64,000 nt of DNA, from NCBI GenBank assembly GCA_030141605.1, contig JAQGDQ010000004.1, positions 1,585,001 through 1,649,000 on the forward strand. Direction: 5' to 3'. Positions 26,411-40,639 of the stretch are shown in pieces. Source of the stretch: Tubiluchus corallicola. Lineage: Eukaryota; Priapulida; Priapulimorpha; Priapulimorphida; Tubiluchidae. A program made the position numbers and the translations under genes. Positions within the stretch are counted from its first letter, which is position 1; each line of letters starts with the position of its first letter. Under the pieces are notes generated by a model. That model saw nothing but the letters and a program-made list of their open reading frames with translations. It was not told where the DNA came from and searched no databases.

Positions 26411-27234
26411 CGCATGAAGTTAAAGAAAGAATAACGACAATATTTATTTAGCGTCGCTCGTTTAACAGACAACATTAGCAATAACGGTTACTTACACTTT
26501 GGGTATATGCCCTGGCCTCTGCAGCGGCTAGACACGCTCAAGAAAAGACTGCGTGGTTGCAGTCGAAATCTAGAACATTCGGCCACCCAACCCAGGACAA
26601 CCCACGAAATCGGTATCTGTGGTAATTGTACATAGAGCCACATAGGAGTATATGAAATAAGTTTTGCCACAGCGGTATAAGCTTGCCAGTGTTTATGGTG
26701 CTTAATAATCTTGCTGTCAACCACAAAAGTTGCCAAACTTGAACATACTAATTATTTCTTCTTAGCGCACAAAAAGTTTTATGTGTGTTTTATAAACTGT
26801 TCAGCTCGCGTCACTAGCAATGCTATTATTTATACCGTATAACGCCGTAAACGTTGTAGAATTTCTTATCATGTTTCGAAAAGTGTGGTTCTCTCAGTAG
26901 TGTTCAGACGATGTTTTTGTAAACAAACATGTTTAAAATTTGAGCTGTCGATATCGACGCAGTTGGCGGGTTCTGGCGGTTATGGAATTTGCTGGGTTTA
27001 CGTGAGACTACTAGACTGTACACGAGATTTGACCGAGCAAAATAACTGCAAAATAGCAAATTCGGAATGCCACGCACAGTAAACTTGGCACACTTAACGT
27101 AATGGATGCCCAACTGATCTCAAATACGTTTATAGACTGTGCAACTTAAAGGATTTCGGGCTCTGATTTGCTTGATTTAATTTACGATTTTTATATGGTC
27201 CTACAGACTAGCCGGGTTGATGGTGCTTAATGCT

Positions 27235-27618
27235 TTAAAGCAAAGTCGGGCCCAGTCTTAAACTGTAGGTCAAAATAACCTACTCTTTAAAATATTGAAA
27301 GAAAACATTATTTGAAATTTAAATTTTTATCTTAGGACTTGCCTAGTTTTACAACACACTGAATATCTTACAGTAGCACTGAACTTCAATTTTCGCTTTC
27401 GAAACACGTGCAACACGCTCGTGGAATATTTTTGCTGTTAAAAATTATGTTCGTTAGTGATGTCATCAATAGTTCGGCTCGCCCGCCCTTAATTAAGATT
27501 TTAATTTATTATTTAATTATCAGAAACATTTTTGCAGTACTAGTTGTGTTAAAATATATACTTTTTATCGGACTTGAAAATGGGGTAGTATTTGAAAAGT
27601 CATCCTGTCTTCCTTTAA
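27235..27618 (+). mobile_element. TTAA-flanked element, copy 4, internally deleted
   Basis: Both outer ends with TTAA are kept (27235-27238 and 27615-27618), but about 200 bp of the interior, corresponding to the region around 22330-22590 of copy 3, is absent. The 3' half matches copy 3 closely. Confidence 0.7.
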
Positions 27619-28639
27619 ATACAAACAAATGCACAATTGTAAGAACATAGCAAAATTATCTCGCCGGCCGCCAGTCGCTTAGTTAGGTATCTAACGCATT
27701 TGGGTGCATCTTTAAGCAGCTTTTTTATAATTAAAAGTTTATTTTTGTTAAACAGTTTATATTTTGATCATGAAGTGTAACAAATCGTGTGTGTAACAAG
27801 TCACGCAGTCACGGAGGGTTTCGGGAGGTTAGCCCATTGGAAGTTCCAGTCAAAGAGCTTAAGGGCCGCAAAATATCCTATTTGTTTAGCCGTTTAGGTT
27901 TTAATTATCATCCTAAAAGTTGCAAGCTCGAATCTCAAAGTAGTCTATTCTGATCCTGATGTTGTCTTTGAACAACTTACTAAACGCTTGGTTTCCCTAA
28001 ACTTGAGCAGCTTTATTGGGGAAATCGTACCTGGGATATAAACTGAAAATCTTAATCATGATAAATTTGCAGTGAGCTGTATAACTGCAACTACTTTTTT
28101 TAACAGTTGATACTGGTCAATTTGGCTGTTGATACTCATAGATCAGTTTGGGTGTTGATACTCAGGGAAGAGCACAATTTGAAGGTTTTATTTTTTGAAC
28201 GATTAGATACGTGTTTGAAAACAACATCTTTATATTTCTGTCTATATATTTTTTATTAAGTTAATTTTGCATCCTAACGCCTATGCCTAATTATCCCAGA
28301 ATCAACCACAACTGGCTCTCTAAACTAATTGTAACGGTAGAATGATTTTACTGTGACTGACAAATCATCCCGCTTGGCTGTGTGACTGAGTGGCTATATG
28401 ACTGATTGACCAACTAACTGACTACTTAGTTTAGTTTAAACGTGGTTTACTTGATTTAGATTAGACAGTTTTTAAAACTGATACACGAATCATCACCGTG
28501 TAAGTGTATGAAGTACAGATAAATTAAAGTAATGTATAAATACAAACAAACACAAAGACATACTTACAAAGTTAGCGACACGGTGTATAAGATAAATAAT
28601 TGAAAAACTGTCACTATGTGTCCTAAAATTTACCGTAAA

Positions 28640-29195
28640 TAGAGAAAAGGAATCCTAAAGTCTGATCACGTTAAAACGTTTATTTCTCCTAATGTAATTT
28701 TGAATGCAGTAAAGCATCACTGTAAGCATCACCAGTAAGATCATCGCTTCCACAAAGATACAATGACAGCAATTCGATATTATTATATTGTAAAATGTTG
28801 ATATTTAATGGCAAAAATATTTAATTGATTGAACATAGCAGCTCTGGCTTGTTAATAATGAGGGCATTCCAGGAAGAAACGTTCTGAGTTTTCAAGTAAT
28901 AACCACAAATAGAGTTTGGAAATACAAGTAGACCATTAGGGCCTTTCAAAAACAAATCACCCTTTAACTGACTAAAGCCAAATCGCATGCGTGCGTGACG
29001 GACAGAGTCGGTCTCCTGCACTATAAATAATACTTACGATTAAAGTTAAACTTCAGAATTGTTTTTAATTCCCGTTTGAATACCCTTGAATATGATACTT
29101 CACGTAACCATTGCGGAAGAGAATTCCAACAATTTATAGATGAAACAAAAAAAAGATCTTTCAAGTGCTACAGAACGAAGTTTCTATAGTTTGTT
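28640..29195 (-). pseudogene. 3' end of a decayed LINE ORF2
   Basis: On the minus strand, in shifting frames, there are pieces typical of LINE C-termini: INCWNSLPQWLREVS with VFKRELKT (about 29060-29130), RHARMRFGFSQLKGDLF (about 28950-29010), CGYYLKT then ERFFLECPHY (about 28850-28910), and LYLCGSDDLTGDAY (about 28715-28760). Known family members have a Cys-Cys-His-Cys cluster here; this copy has Arg in place of the His of the HFFLEC-type motif. Frameshifts and stops make it a relic. Confidence 0.7.
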
Positions 29196-29460
29196 GTTGC
29201 CAACATTATATTTCTATTGTTGCGAACAGGCTAAAGTGTTAATCGCCCGCGGTGGTGGTAGTGAATGTAAGTAAGATAGCGATAATTGATTTGTAATTTT
29301 GAATAATAAGCATAAATAACGGCACTGGAAACGAACTGACAGAGGGTTAAAACCACCCCCTTCCAAAACTTTAACAGTATCACATCTTTGAACTGCACCA
29401 GAACAAATCGGTGCTGCTGACAAGTTAACATGTAGTAAACATAGTGCGTTATCGTAATAA

Positions 29461-29499
29461 TGAGAGAGAAAGAAAGAAGGAAAGAGAGAGAGAGAGAGA

Positions 29500-29591
<92 letters not shown>
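29461..29591. repeat. GA microsatellite
   Basis: GA-rich from 29461 with a pure (GA)n core at about 29506-29591. Long Arg/Glu and Ser/Leu frames across it are not genes. Confidence 0.95.
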
Positions 29592-29592
<1 letters not shown>

Positions 29593-30041
29593 GAGTGAGA
29601 AGTGTTGTCGCTCTGAAAAATCGACTGACTACTTGAATCCATATTTTACTAATACTATAAGTTTGTTTTGAGATGCATCTTATTGTAGTACGTATGTTCG
29701 TTGTTTCGCTGCATGCTGTGGTTGATGTAATTGCCACGGAATGTTGCCGTTATGCCGACAGCCCAACGGCTTCATGAGGCCCTGCAGTATTGAGCCATTG
29801 CATTGACTTCGACAAACAATCACACTCTACAATCCAACCATTTGATTTTGTAACAAAACTTTTGTAGTTTGTGTGGTAAGTGCGTTTAGCAGGTATAAAT
29901 AACAGTAGTTTCAGCGTGTCGCAGGGAGTAATTAAATAGTTACTTGGATGATGAATGATGTCGTGTTTGTGGAGCAACTGCTTTATATTCCTATATCGAT
30001 TTTTCATAGAGCGGTAATGCCTGTCATTTGTCTTTTTATGT

Positions 30042-30186
<145 letters not shown>

Positions 30187-30304
30187 TTTTTCATATCACT
30201 CACCCTGCCTATATCTGTTACAGTAGTTTCATCATGATATGTTTGTCAGCGCAATTTGTCGCAGTATTAGCATTAGTATAGGAGTAAAATGTAAAACGAT
30301 TACG

Positions 30305-30983
30305 CCTGAACCTAGCGACTCTACTGCAAAACTGTTATAAAAGTAACTCGCATATTTACACGTCAGTTTCAACCACGATATCAGTCTGCATTTGTCTGCC
30401 TCTCTGTATACCTGGCTGCCTGCCTGCCTGCTTATCTACCTGCTCGTCTGCTTATCTATCTGTGTGTCTATCTGTCTATCTATTCGCCTACCTCTGTCCG
30501 TCCATCCGTCCGTATTTCTCTTTCTTCCTCTCTCTCTTTTCCCTGCCTTATCCGTCTATCTACATGACTTTCTATCTGTTTATCTATTTGCCGTCTGTCT
30601 GTCTAGTATCTATGTTCTATTTAAGCCAGCTAAATATCTAAGTTATCTTTGCTCTCATTCACTTCGTCTCGATAAAATATTATGGCAGAATAATGTGGTC
30701 GATATTTTGCTAGTGTGCAATAATTACCTAGGCTGCTATATTATGTGACCTCGCTCGTAAAGATATAGAACGCACGTTGCGTATGAGTCGGCATTCCTCT
30801 CATCTCCTCGACTACACTGCCCAGAGCGAATTAGCTCAACTAGAATGTTCGCTCTTATGTCTACAGCATGGCGTTATCGAGGTGAATTAAATCTATAATT
30901 CAATGAGTTATCGTAGTTGAAACTAATGTGCGAATATGCGAGTTACTCTTATAACAGTTTTGCAGTAGAATCGTTGAGTTCGG
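30305..30983. mobile_element. Inverted-repeat element with about 77-bp arms
   Basis: Arm 30305-30380 and arm 30908-30983 are reverse complements with few mismatches (shared CTACTGCAAAACTGTTATAA and AGTAACTCGCATATT). The interior holds the tetranucleotide tract 30390-30606 and no recognisable coding sequence. A non-autonomous DNA transposon is likely; no certain target duplication was found. Confidence 0.6.
30390..30606. repeat. Degenerate tetranucleotide tract (CTGC, CTGT and CTAT units)
   Basis: Runs of CTGCCTGC, TATCTATC and TCCGTCCG type in a roughly four-base register, with a CT-rich insertion. The 118-codon frame across it is low complexity. Confidence 0.8.
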
Positions 30984-33182
30984 ATGTCATCGTTCATATT
31001 TTGCATTACTAGTAGTTTTTTTGAAATAAGGCTATAATTTTGTAAAACGTGCGTGTTGCTTTGGTTTTTAAACTTGTTTTTTTGCATTAGCATTTTTGGA
31101 TAACGGCTTGTTTGCTTGACCTGACATCATTCATTAATTGACCTAAACCACTAAGGCCCTAATGAGCAAAAAAATGAGTGCGTAAGACAACGAAATATTG
31201 AAACATTTAGGTTGCTTAAGTAGGATCAAATTTATTAACAGAACATTTAGCTTGTTTACATGATACCAGGACGTTCTGATAATTTTTTAGTTGGATGGCT
31301 GATGTGTAACGAAATGGAGATTTGTAACCAGATTACTATAATTCTCAAATACGTAAAAACTATCATCCTTAAATGTTCTTTAAAGACCAAATGTAAAAAT
31401 GCTTGCTACACGTGACAAAATAATGCTTTGCGTTAAACAAATTATTAGATTATGATAAAGTGCCTGCTTATACATAAGAATTTTTTGTTTTTGTTACAAA
31501 CGTTATCAGTGTGACTGTTAAGGATCACACGCACTGCCTCGCAGATTTTTCATTGAACACACAAAAAACGTTGGACATTGGCCCAACCTTGCATAATATT
31601 ACCTCCGCCAGCCTAGTGGAAGTACACATTCGATCAGTACACATTTTGAAAGATTACCTAAAACGTGTGTCGTGCTGTTTAGAAATAAAATTAGCGGAGG
31701 AAAACGAAGAAAGTAACGAACTGCATCTGTTTCATTCTAGTCAATTTTTGTGTGGTTCATGTCGACTTTGTTAGTTCAGTTTGTTCTGTGTTTTTAACAA
31801 TCTTCGGCTTTGTCAAGGAAAGGATTCCCATGGGAAGTGTGCAAGAATATGAGATAGGTATTTTCGCCTCATATGCGCCATAAAAAAGCAATAATTATGG
31901 CAGCTCATAGGTTCACCGGTATTTCTTTCTGATGCATCGGCGTTCTAATTAATGGAACTCGCTCTTTTCTCGAGAACTAGTTTGCGGTGTAGCTTTACCC
32001 TAGATATATGCAGTACAGTACGTGGTACGCGTATTTCACTGCCTCGCTTGTATTTCCGTTTCAGCCGTCGGCTGTGCACTTGTGTAGGTTCAGGGAAGTC
32101 AACGGACAGGTTTATGTATGCACAGTAAGCATATGGCGCGTACGAGAGGATAAATACACGGGCGCCAGGGGTCGCTAGCTGAAACCTCGTGCTCGTAGCG
32201 CTGCCTACTAAACATCGTCGATTCTTTGTACAAGGCGGAAATACGATCTTCTGGTGTCGAACGTTGTTTACGTGTGTTGCGTGTGCAATTGTGACTTCAA
32301 AATATGTAGGTGAAATGTGCATATCTTTCATTTACTTTGCATGCCGCACCGACATTGAAAAACCGACGTAACCTTGCCACTAACAGTACGTAATATTTGC
32401 TATCATTATAGGCCAAATATGTTACGAAATAGATTTTTTTTTATATTATTTAACTCTTATATATGGCATGAAAGAATCGATGTTGATTTTGTCTTGAAAG
32501 GTGCTAGGCAGATTTTTGTCTATAATTATACTAATCTAAAACGGAGTTGCAGGTATATTTTCGTGCCTTATTATATGTTAGTTCAATTGAAGTAGAGTGA
32601 GTTGTCATTGTAGTTTACGAAATAATGGATTTAATATACGCTTACAGTTCAGCTAACGTTTTGCAAGTGGTAATGAAAAAATCGATACATATTCTAGCTA
32701 TGCTAACCATTTGTTACAAATTATTAGCTGGTAATTTCGCTTATATAGATAAAGAAAAACTGTTAATTTTTATGCGCGCCGACGGCTAATTAAATGAACA
32801 ATGAACAGTATCACCTCCAGGATCGTAAAGCTTACTCTTCTTCCACCATAAGTAAACTTAAGTCCACATAGATTTCTTTTAAACTTTGTAGCGAGTTTAA
32901 CGATAAACTGATCTTCGTAAAGCAGTTTGCAAAACTGAGTTAGGTTTGCATATCTGGGATACACTGCTTTTGCGAATCGCTTGTAACTGGTCTACTTCGC
33001 AACTCGGCTCAGATGCTACTGTCTTTACACCTCATCAACTTGTTTACCGATTTTGCATTGTAATGCAACGATGTTCTGTTTTATAAATAATTAGGTACAT
33101 ATTTTGATTCCCTGTGTATTTATTGTTATGAAAGACTTTCACTGTCATGCTTTAAGGTGAAGAACTTTAGGAGTAGAGTGAA

Positions 33183-33272
33183 AGAACGAGGGAGGGAGGG
33201 AGAGAGAGAGGGGGAGAAAGGAAGAGAGGGGGAGAGTGAATGAGTGAGTGAGAGATAGAGATAGAGAAAGAG
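33183..33272. repeat. GA/GGGA-rich tract
   Basis: Purine-rich run with GAGGGAGG, GAGAGAGA and GAATGAGT units. Confidence 0.85.
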
Positions 33273-34673
33273 AGCTTGTACCGTACAGTGAAGTCTCTCC
33301 AAAGATTGGTGATTCAATGTCGCAGTGGCCTCGAGAATCGAAGTCGAACTAAGAAGACGTTTCCAGACTACACGCTGTCAGCTGCCTCCCGACAGCATTC
33401 AAAAAGTGTGTGACCCAGAATGTGTCAATGTAAAACCATAAGCAAGCTCAGTCTTAGTATCGATTGCGCTAATTGCCGACAATGGTAACAGTGTTTAAGT
33501 GAATTTTAATGTGAACAGTAGTCTAGTATGTCTAAACTGTAAAGCAAGGTGCGTTGGAAATGCTCCTAAGAGTTTATATTGATAAGCTGCCCAGATACTT
33601 GTTTGCGTCCGCCCCAGGTTATCACGCGAGCGAGCTAGCGAGATAGACTCTCCGAGCTGCCGACATTTTGTTGAATACCGAGTGGTGCAAATACGAATAC
33701 GCGTAGTCTGTGTGTGCGTCGATGCAGGTTGCTCCGGATAGTGTTCCGAAATCAGGCTTGAAATGAGCAGCTAATGTCAAACACACAGTGAATTATTGAA
33801 ACTGGGTTGGGTAGTGTTAATTTCGAAAAATCATTTGTTTATGTGTGTTTGTTCATTGACTGGATAGCACTTTGTAAACTGACTTCATGACGTGGGCAGT
33901 TCAGGTGAAAAAAATTTACATTGATTTTGATTACAATTAGATTCTTCTAACAATATTTTACTTCGGCAGATTAGGCTTATTTGTTAATAGGCAAAACAGA
34001 ATGAATATTGCAAACACATTTATCGCAAGTGATTAAGAGAGTTTGAATAATAATTTGAGAAGAAACAAATATTAAAGAATGTAACTGACTGTTAGGTTTG
34101 TTTTTTCATATTCTGGTATTATGATCGCTCCATAAAGTAACAATAACTGAATGATTATCTAATATTTTCTGTTCATATATTTCTTGTTAAGATGACAGTC
34201 GTTCGTTTGCAAAGACAACGTTAATGAGATTTGTAGTTTATCATACGTTCATGAGAACGACATTTTTAGTTCATATATTTCCGGTTGTTCATCGTATATT
34301 CATTAAATTCAAGTAACTCTCTACACTCTCTACAATAACTCTCTAACTTTCTATTATAGTAACATTGTTATTATTTTCTTTAAAATTTTTATATGTGACG
34401 AACGAATTCTTTATTGACGAAACAGGTTGATTGACTAACCAGTTGCCGAGAATTATTATACGTGCATATACGATTTTCGTTTGAGAATAGTAATCGCGTA
34501 GACATGTAGGAAGTTTATCAATGTTGAGCAAGTGATATTTTAATCTCTGGGAACGGGAATCTATTGGAGAAACGGGTAGGCTGTAACTTGCCTTTTATTT
34601 ACTGGCTTGTAGACCTTAAGGATTAATTTAATTACTCCTGAATTAGCTTAAGCATGCCAAGGCTAAGGCGATA

Positions 34674-35135
34674 TACAGGACCAGGCCCTATTTCAAGGGG
34701 GGGGGGGGAAGTGGGGATACTTCCACGGGGCCTCACCCTCCAAGGGGGCCTCGCGCCTATGTAACTTTTTTTTTGCTTTATGCGAACATACTGCCTCGTC
34801 TCTCCCGCTCTCTCTCTTGCCGTGAGTTAATTGATAACTTTGCGAAACAAAAAGTCAAAAGATGGCTTGTACGGAAGTGAGAGTGCGGTATTACATATTG
34901 CAAAGATGTTGTTTTTGATTTGAATATTTGGCAAGTATTAAGGACTGGTCTTGAGAATAAAGCAGTTTTTCTTTCAATTGTTCTTTCCTTTAACAACTGT
35001 ATAACTCCATATTTTCTCTTCGAAAATGCTTCTCCGGCGTTCTAGCAGTTCAAAAATTTTCTGGGCACCAACCATGGCCTCACACCCGCCACTTCCCCGG
35101 GCCTCGCTTAGGCTGAAATAGGCCCTGTACAGGAC
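34674..35135. mobile_element. hAT-like non-autonomous element with perfect 8-bp target duplication
   Basis: TACAGGAC occurs at 34674-34681 and at 35128-35135. Between them, 34682-35127 begins CAGGCCCTATTTCAAG and ends with the reverse complement CAGGGCCTATTTCAGC. The CAG-starting ends and 8-bp duplication are the known signature of hAT elements. The 446-bp body has no transposase frame. Left arm inner sequence is G-rich with a G run at 34698-34709. Confidence 0.85.
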
Positions 35136-36299
35136 TCATGCGTAGGGTCATTTAAACGTCTTGCTATTTAAAATCTTCCAGCTTGAAAATCTGGTGTGCT
35201 GATCAATCAGCTGAGGAAATACTTCTAACTTACTCATAATGCAGACAAGATGATGAAAATCGTGTTACTGATAATGTGGCAGAGTGATTTTAGTACTCAC
35301 AATATATGACCAAAAATGAACACGTAGTTATAATATTTGAAGTGCTTAAGATGGATGATGACTCAGACGAGCTAGATGAACGTAACTCGCTGGGTGAGGA
35401 ATGAGGAGCATTGCATTTTGCATTTTAATTATTTTATTGGTTGCATTAGAGCCACACTGTTCCCACACGCGAATTACAATGGTGAAATGATGTAGTATAT
35501 GCAATAGCTGTGCGGATAATAGTAGCCTATAAAGGGTTAACTTTTTCTTAGCTTTTCACGGCTAATGCGAAAGCAGTCATTTATCACACTTTTTCAGCGC
35601 AAACAGTCAGACAAGGACAAGTGAGGCCTGGCCCTGCATGGCGTTTTTATAAAATCTGATTTTACCTGATGATTTTACAGTAAGGCCTAAAGCACTGTTT
35701 TGTTGCTGTAATAATACCTATAACCAACTATATAATTATAGCAAGTTTTTTGTAAAACAATAAATGGGAGAGAAGTGCAGGAGGTTTTCTAATAGAGTTT
35801 TACTTAACTATTTTTTTCGTGCTCATCATTGCCGGCTTACTGTGCGGCCAAATCAATTCATTTTCCGTTAGGTGCTTCAATGAATAGGAACTGACTGCAT
35901 GACTACTTGAGCATACTTTTGCAAATTTGTAAGAAAAATTCATAATAATTAAAATAATTGCCATTTAGACAAGTACAGAGATTTCTATTAGAAGGTTGTT
36001 TAAGGCTAAGCACATAAATATTATTCATCGATGCAAATAACTAATGGTACAAATATAGTCTAGCATAGGTAGTATAAAAGTCACTGGGTGGGGAACAGAA
36101 GCATGTTAAGATAATTTCGCTTAGGGGACTGTCCTGACAGTTTGCCAAAAAATTATTCAGCTTTATCTTGTATACCCGATTTTACTATACTATGGTAAAA
36201 ATTGCCACAATATCCAAAAAAGTACTGATACGAAACAACTAAATCCTGGTAGGCCTACAACAATCACTAATCATTTTAAATGCGGTTAGCATATTTTAG

Positions 36300-36505
36300 T
36301 TAAAGGAAGCCAGGATGATTTTTCATATCCTACACCATTTTCAAGTACGGTAAAAAGTATGCATTTAACATGAATAATACTGCAAACGCGTTTCTGATAA
36401 TTAAATAATAGATTAAAATCTTAATTAACAGCGCGCGAGCCCACCAGTGAAGACATCACTAGCTATCATAATTTTCAACATAGAAACATTCCATGAGGGT
36501 GTTAT
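36300..36505 (-). mobile_element. TTAA-flanked element, copy 5, fragment
   Basis: It begins TTAAAGGAAGCCAGGATG, which is the reverse complement of the 3' end of the other copies. Similarity runs about 200 bp and ends just before the AT microsatellite at 36512. Confidence 0.7.
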
Positions 36506-36510
36506 TCCAA

Positions 36511-36511
<1 letters not shown>

Positions 36512-36554
<43 letters not shown>
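36512..36554. repeat. AT microsatellite
   Basis: About 21 AT units directly after the element fragment ending near 36505. Confidence 0.95.
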
Positions 36555-36557
<3 letters not shown>

Positions 36558-39500
36558 AATTACGACCGCAAACAGGCACGTTAATTAAAGCGTACCACAA
36601 GCTTGTTCCTTGTCATAAACTGAATGTATCACTTCGTTGTATTACACATTAATTTATGGCGCAATTAGGCCTAATTTCAATTCAGTTGCAGACAGTTATG
36701 TATGCTGTTCACTAATAATTTAAGTAACTTTTTCCTTATTAACAGGTGAATTATTGGAAAGACAGGAATATTGACGAGTTACATCCAGTTATAACATAGC
36801 CTATTAAATAGTTATTCTGCTAACCTGGTGATTCTACGACTCTCTTCAGCGTTACGAGTAATTTGCAAAATGTTTACATTTTCATTTTCAATGAAATATT
36901 TTTACCTCTATAAGTTTAAATATTTTAAGACTTAGTCTATACTGTGGAATAATTTCTACAAGTTATATATAACTCGTAGTCATCAACGGCAGATCAAGGA
37001 TATATTTTTTCAATAAAATGGTTGTTCGAGTGTTCACACTGCTAAAAGCCAACGAATGACAGTTGCTGCGTATTATAATTTTGGAAGGCCACGTCGTTGG
37101 TGTATTTTTTTTTGTGCAAACTCGGAACTCCTGATTTTGCAGTAATCGAAGTAATAAGTGATTGTCGTTTATGTATAGTATATGCCCTACTCTGCTAAGC
37201 TTCGTTATTACTTTTGTATTAAAAGTTTTAGCCTTAATTTGTAACTTTAACATTAGAAGTTTTTGTAGAAATGACAGCAAGTTGTTCAAATACCTGACTT
37301 AAGTATTTAAGACTGCAAAATTCTCATTAATTATTTGGCCGCTTTTCATTTATTCATACTACTTAAGCCAGCAAGTAAACCCTGAAAATAAATTTAGCTG
37401 ATCCATGTGTTTTTTGTGCATCTAAATATTTTTTCACAACATTCAAACTGCCCCAATGCGCTCATAAGTGACTGGTCTGTTAGAGCTATTAGAGAAAAAC
37501 AGATGCTAAGGACAACTCATTTACAGAGAAAAAGTATAATTAATAACTTGATCTGGTACTTATAAGTAATTTAGTTTGCTGTAAAATCCACTCTAACCCT
37601 ACCAAACATAAATGCATATAATTAATGTTATCCCTATTTGTATATAATTCTTTATAGCACAGAGTTTCTTTAAGCTTGAGTAAAGTTAGATTATACTTTG
37701 CTCAGGAACCCTCTCCGCAAAAATTAGGTACTTGGTTCTTTAAAAATTGTCCTTTAACAGTTACAGCCGATAAAGAGATTTGAAATCGATCCATCGAAGT
37801 TCGGCACAATTTTTAAATTTGCCACGTAAAATTTTTACAAGGTCAAGTAAAGGGCGTCGAGGCAAACTTCTACAAGAAATCTGTACTTTGCTGGGAATGG
37901 ATTTTGGCAAAAAGATAAAAATAAAAACTCCCAGAAGTTTAAGTTTATGATATTTGAAAAACGACGTTTATTTCATGTTTTTGAGTTGTTGAGAAAAGTG
38001 GGAAGCTTAACCCAAGCTATTCATAGCTTAAATTTTGTGATAAAATATTTTTGTTGAGATTTTATTAACTATATATGGCTGCATCGCATGAAAGCAAAAG
38101 TCAAATCTCTTGGAAAGTTAAACTTATATATTAATATTTGAGAAACGCGTTAAAAAGTTTCAGCAACAAAATTGTGATAACTACCTTGGATAATTAGTAA
38201 AATCAGTTTAAAGTCGCAATCACTTCAAATTTTGCTCGTTTTGACCAAAAAATGGCGTATGGCGTCACCAATACTTATCTGTAATTATATTTTGTAGTAC
38301 AATATACTTACTCATCTTGAGGTGTAATTCTGTGGATTAACGTTTTGTGAGCTCTTTAAAGTTATTGTAAATTGATCCGATGACTAATTCTTACATAAAC
38401 TCAGTTAAACACAAAGTTTTAGTCAGCAGCGGAATCTCTGAGTGAACGGCAGAGCCTTGTTATGCTACCTTCGTGCTGTCCACCGGCTTACGTCATTTTT
38501 TCAGTTTTTTTCACCGCAGCGAGGTTCGTTTGGTAGGACATATGAATGATTTAAATTTCCTTTGCATTTTTAAGCAAGGCGTTTTATGCGTGTATGTTAT
38601 GTTGTAATTTCAATATATTTCAGTGCGTATTAAAATGCAATAAATGTTGATTGTTGATCAAGGGTTAATTTGCCTTGAAAGTAAACGCTTGAGACTCTTT
38701 TTGCGACTGGTACAGAGAAAGTGCATTCAATCTTATGTGAATGCGACTTATTTATTCTAATGGGCCACACGTGGACTTACACCATCTATGGGTGTAATTT
38801 TCCTATATAAAAGATGAGGCCGTCTAACAGAAATTTATTACATGATTTTTTCTCTTTGCTACTAGTATTTTTCCAAAGATACTGCTAGTCCAAAGATATT
38901 CTCTCTAAGTTAGACATTAATAACTCACCCAGTCAACCTGTTGCTGAATCTGGTATTCCGAGAATCTGGTATTCTGGTATGGTTTTAGCCTGTACAGCAA
39001 CTGCTACTGCTTCCTTTGCCACAATAGCCAAAATTGGTGTCCAGCCTATATACAATGACTGGGTGAAAACTACCATAATTCACGTGCATATCGTTTTTTC
39101 CATACGAGACAGCTTGTAAAATCTTCTGGATGGTATAGCGTACAGTGACAGCATCTTCTATAGCTGCTAGCAAATTGACATGTATATGTTTTGCGGAGTT
39201 CAGTAAATGGTGGTAACCCAGTCTTCCAAAACAGAGGAGTGCAAACAAATAGAATTTCAGAAATAATCTTCAGAAAGAAGCGTTACAGACATTCTTCTCG
39301 CTGGAACGCTCATCACCAACATACAAAACAAACTTCCTGTAACAGTTATTGCATCTCAGAACTTTATAATACGAAAGACATGTGCTTCAAACCAATTTTT
39401 ACTCTCAACGGCGAGGCCATTCAACTCTCTTCGAATAAAAACAATTCATGTTATAACACCAGCATAGTTTTCGATTTGTCAAATTTTCAAAGACGTTATT

Positions 39501-40088
39501 CATTAAAATGATTTTAATGATTGAATCCATCAAACCCCAAACATTGCGCATAATGCACAAACTTCAAAAATCATTTTTTCGATCTCAAAATATTTAGATC
39601 AATATAGAATAAATAATATAGAATTGCATTGAAACACGCAAGACCCACCTAGGTCTTAGCCATCTGAAAGGAGGATGAAAGCTTTGAAATTTTAAAAAAG
39701 CCTAAGGCTTCTTGAATTGCATTGGATCGCATGAAACTTCAGATTTTTTGATTTGCCATTATGAATTCAAGATGTCGGCGTTTGTAGAAAAACCTAAAAA
39801 TCTGCTCGTAAACTTAAATCTTCGAAAGATATCTAGAATAAATTTTATATCTGTAGGTGGGGTCAGATTTTTGATCCACTACCTCGAGTTCAGAGAGTCC
39901 CTCGACCAATAGTTCGAGTTCAACTTGTTAGTATTAAGCATTAATGACCTTTTATATTTTCGTGTAGGCTCACAGCCTAAATGTTAGACATTCCTTGCTA
40001 GTGCACTCTGACCTTCAATCATTGTCGTTTTCTATCTCTGCCTGCCCCAACCCCTGTCTCTCTATTTTGTAGGTTTACCCTGCAAATA

Positions 40089-40467
<379 letters not shown>

Positions 40468-40639
40468 AGTCAGTTCACTGCAAGGCTCACTTAGAATGGC
40501 CTGTCACCTACTGACAATCCCAGATAGACAAATGTTTGAATTTCGTTCAGCAAGTTTTGTATAACTGACGTTGTTGGCAACATTGGGTAATTTTTACCTT
40601 TGTTCCAGGGTCAATGAATGCATGACCAAAAAATTCCCA

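Noticed and set aside
29214-29737. Minus-strand frames of 142 and 168 codons
   Set aside because: Open only because they cross the GA/CT microsatellite; the flanks show no protein motif.
30392-30748. 118-codon frame rich in Cys, Leu and Ser
   Set aside because: Produced by the tetranucleotide tract inside an inverted-repeat element.
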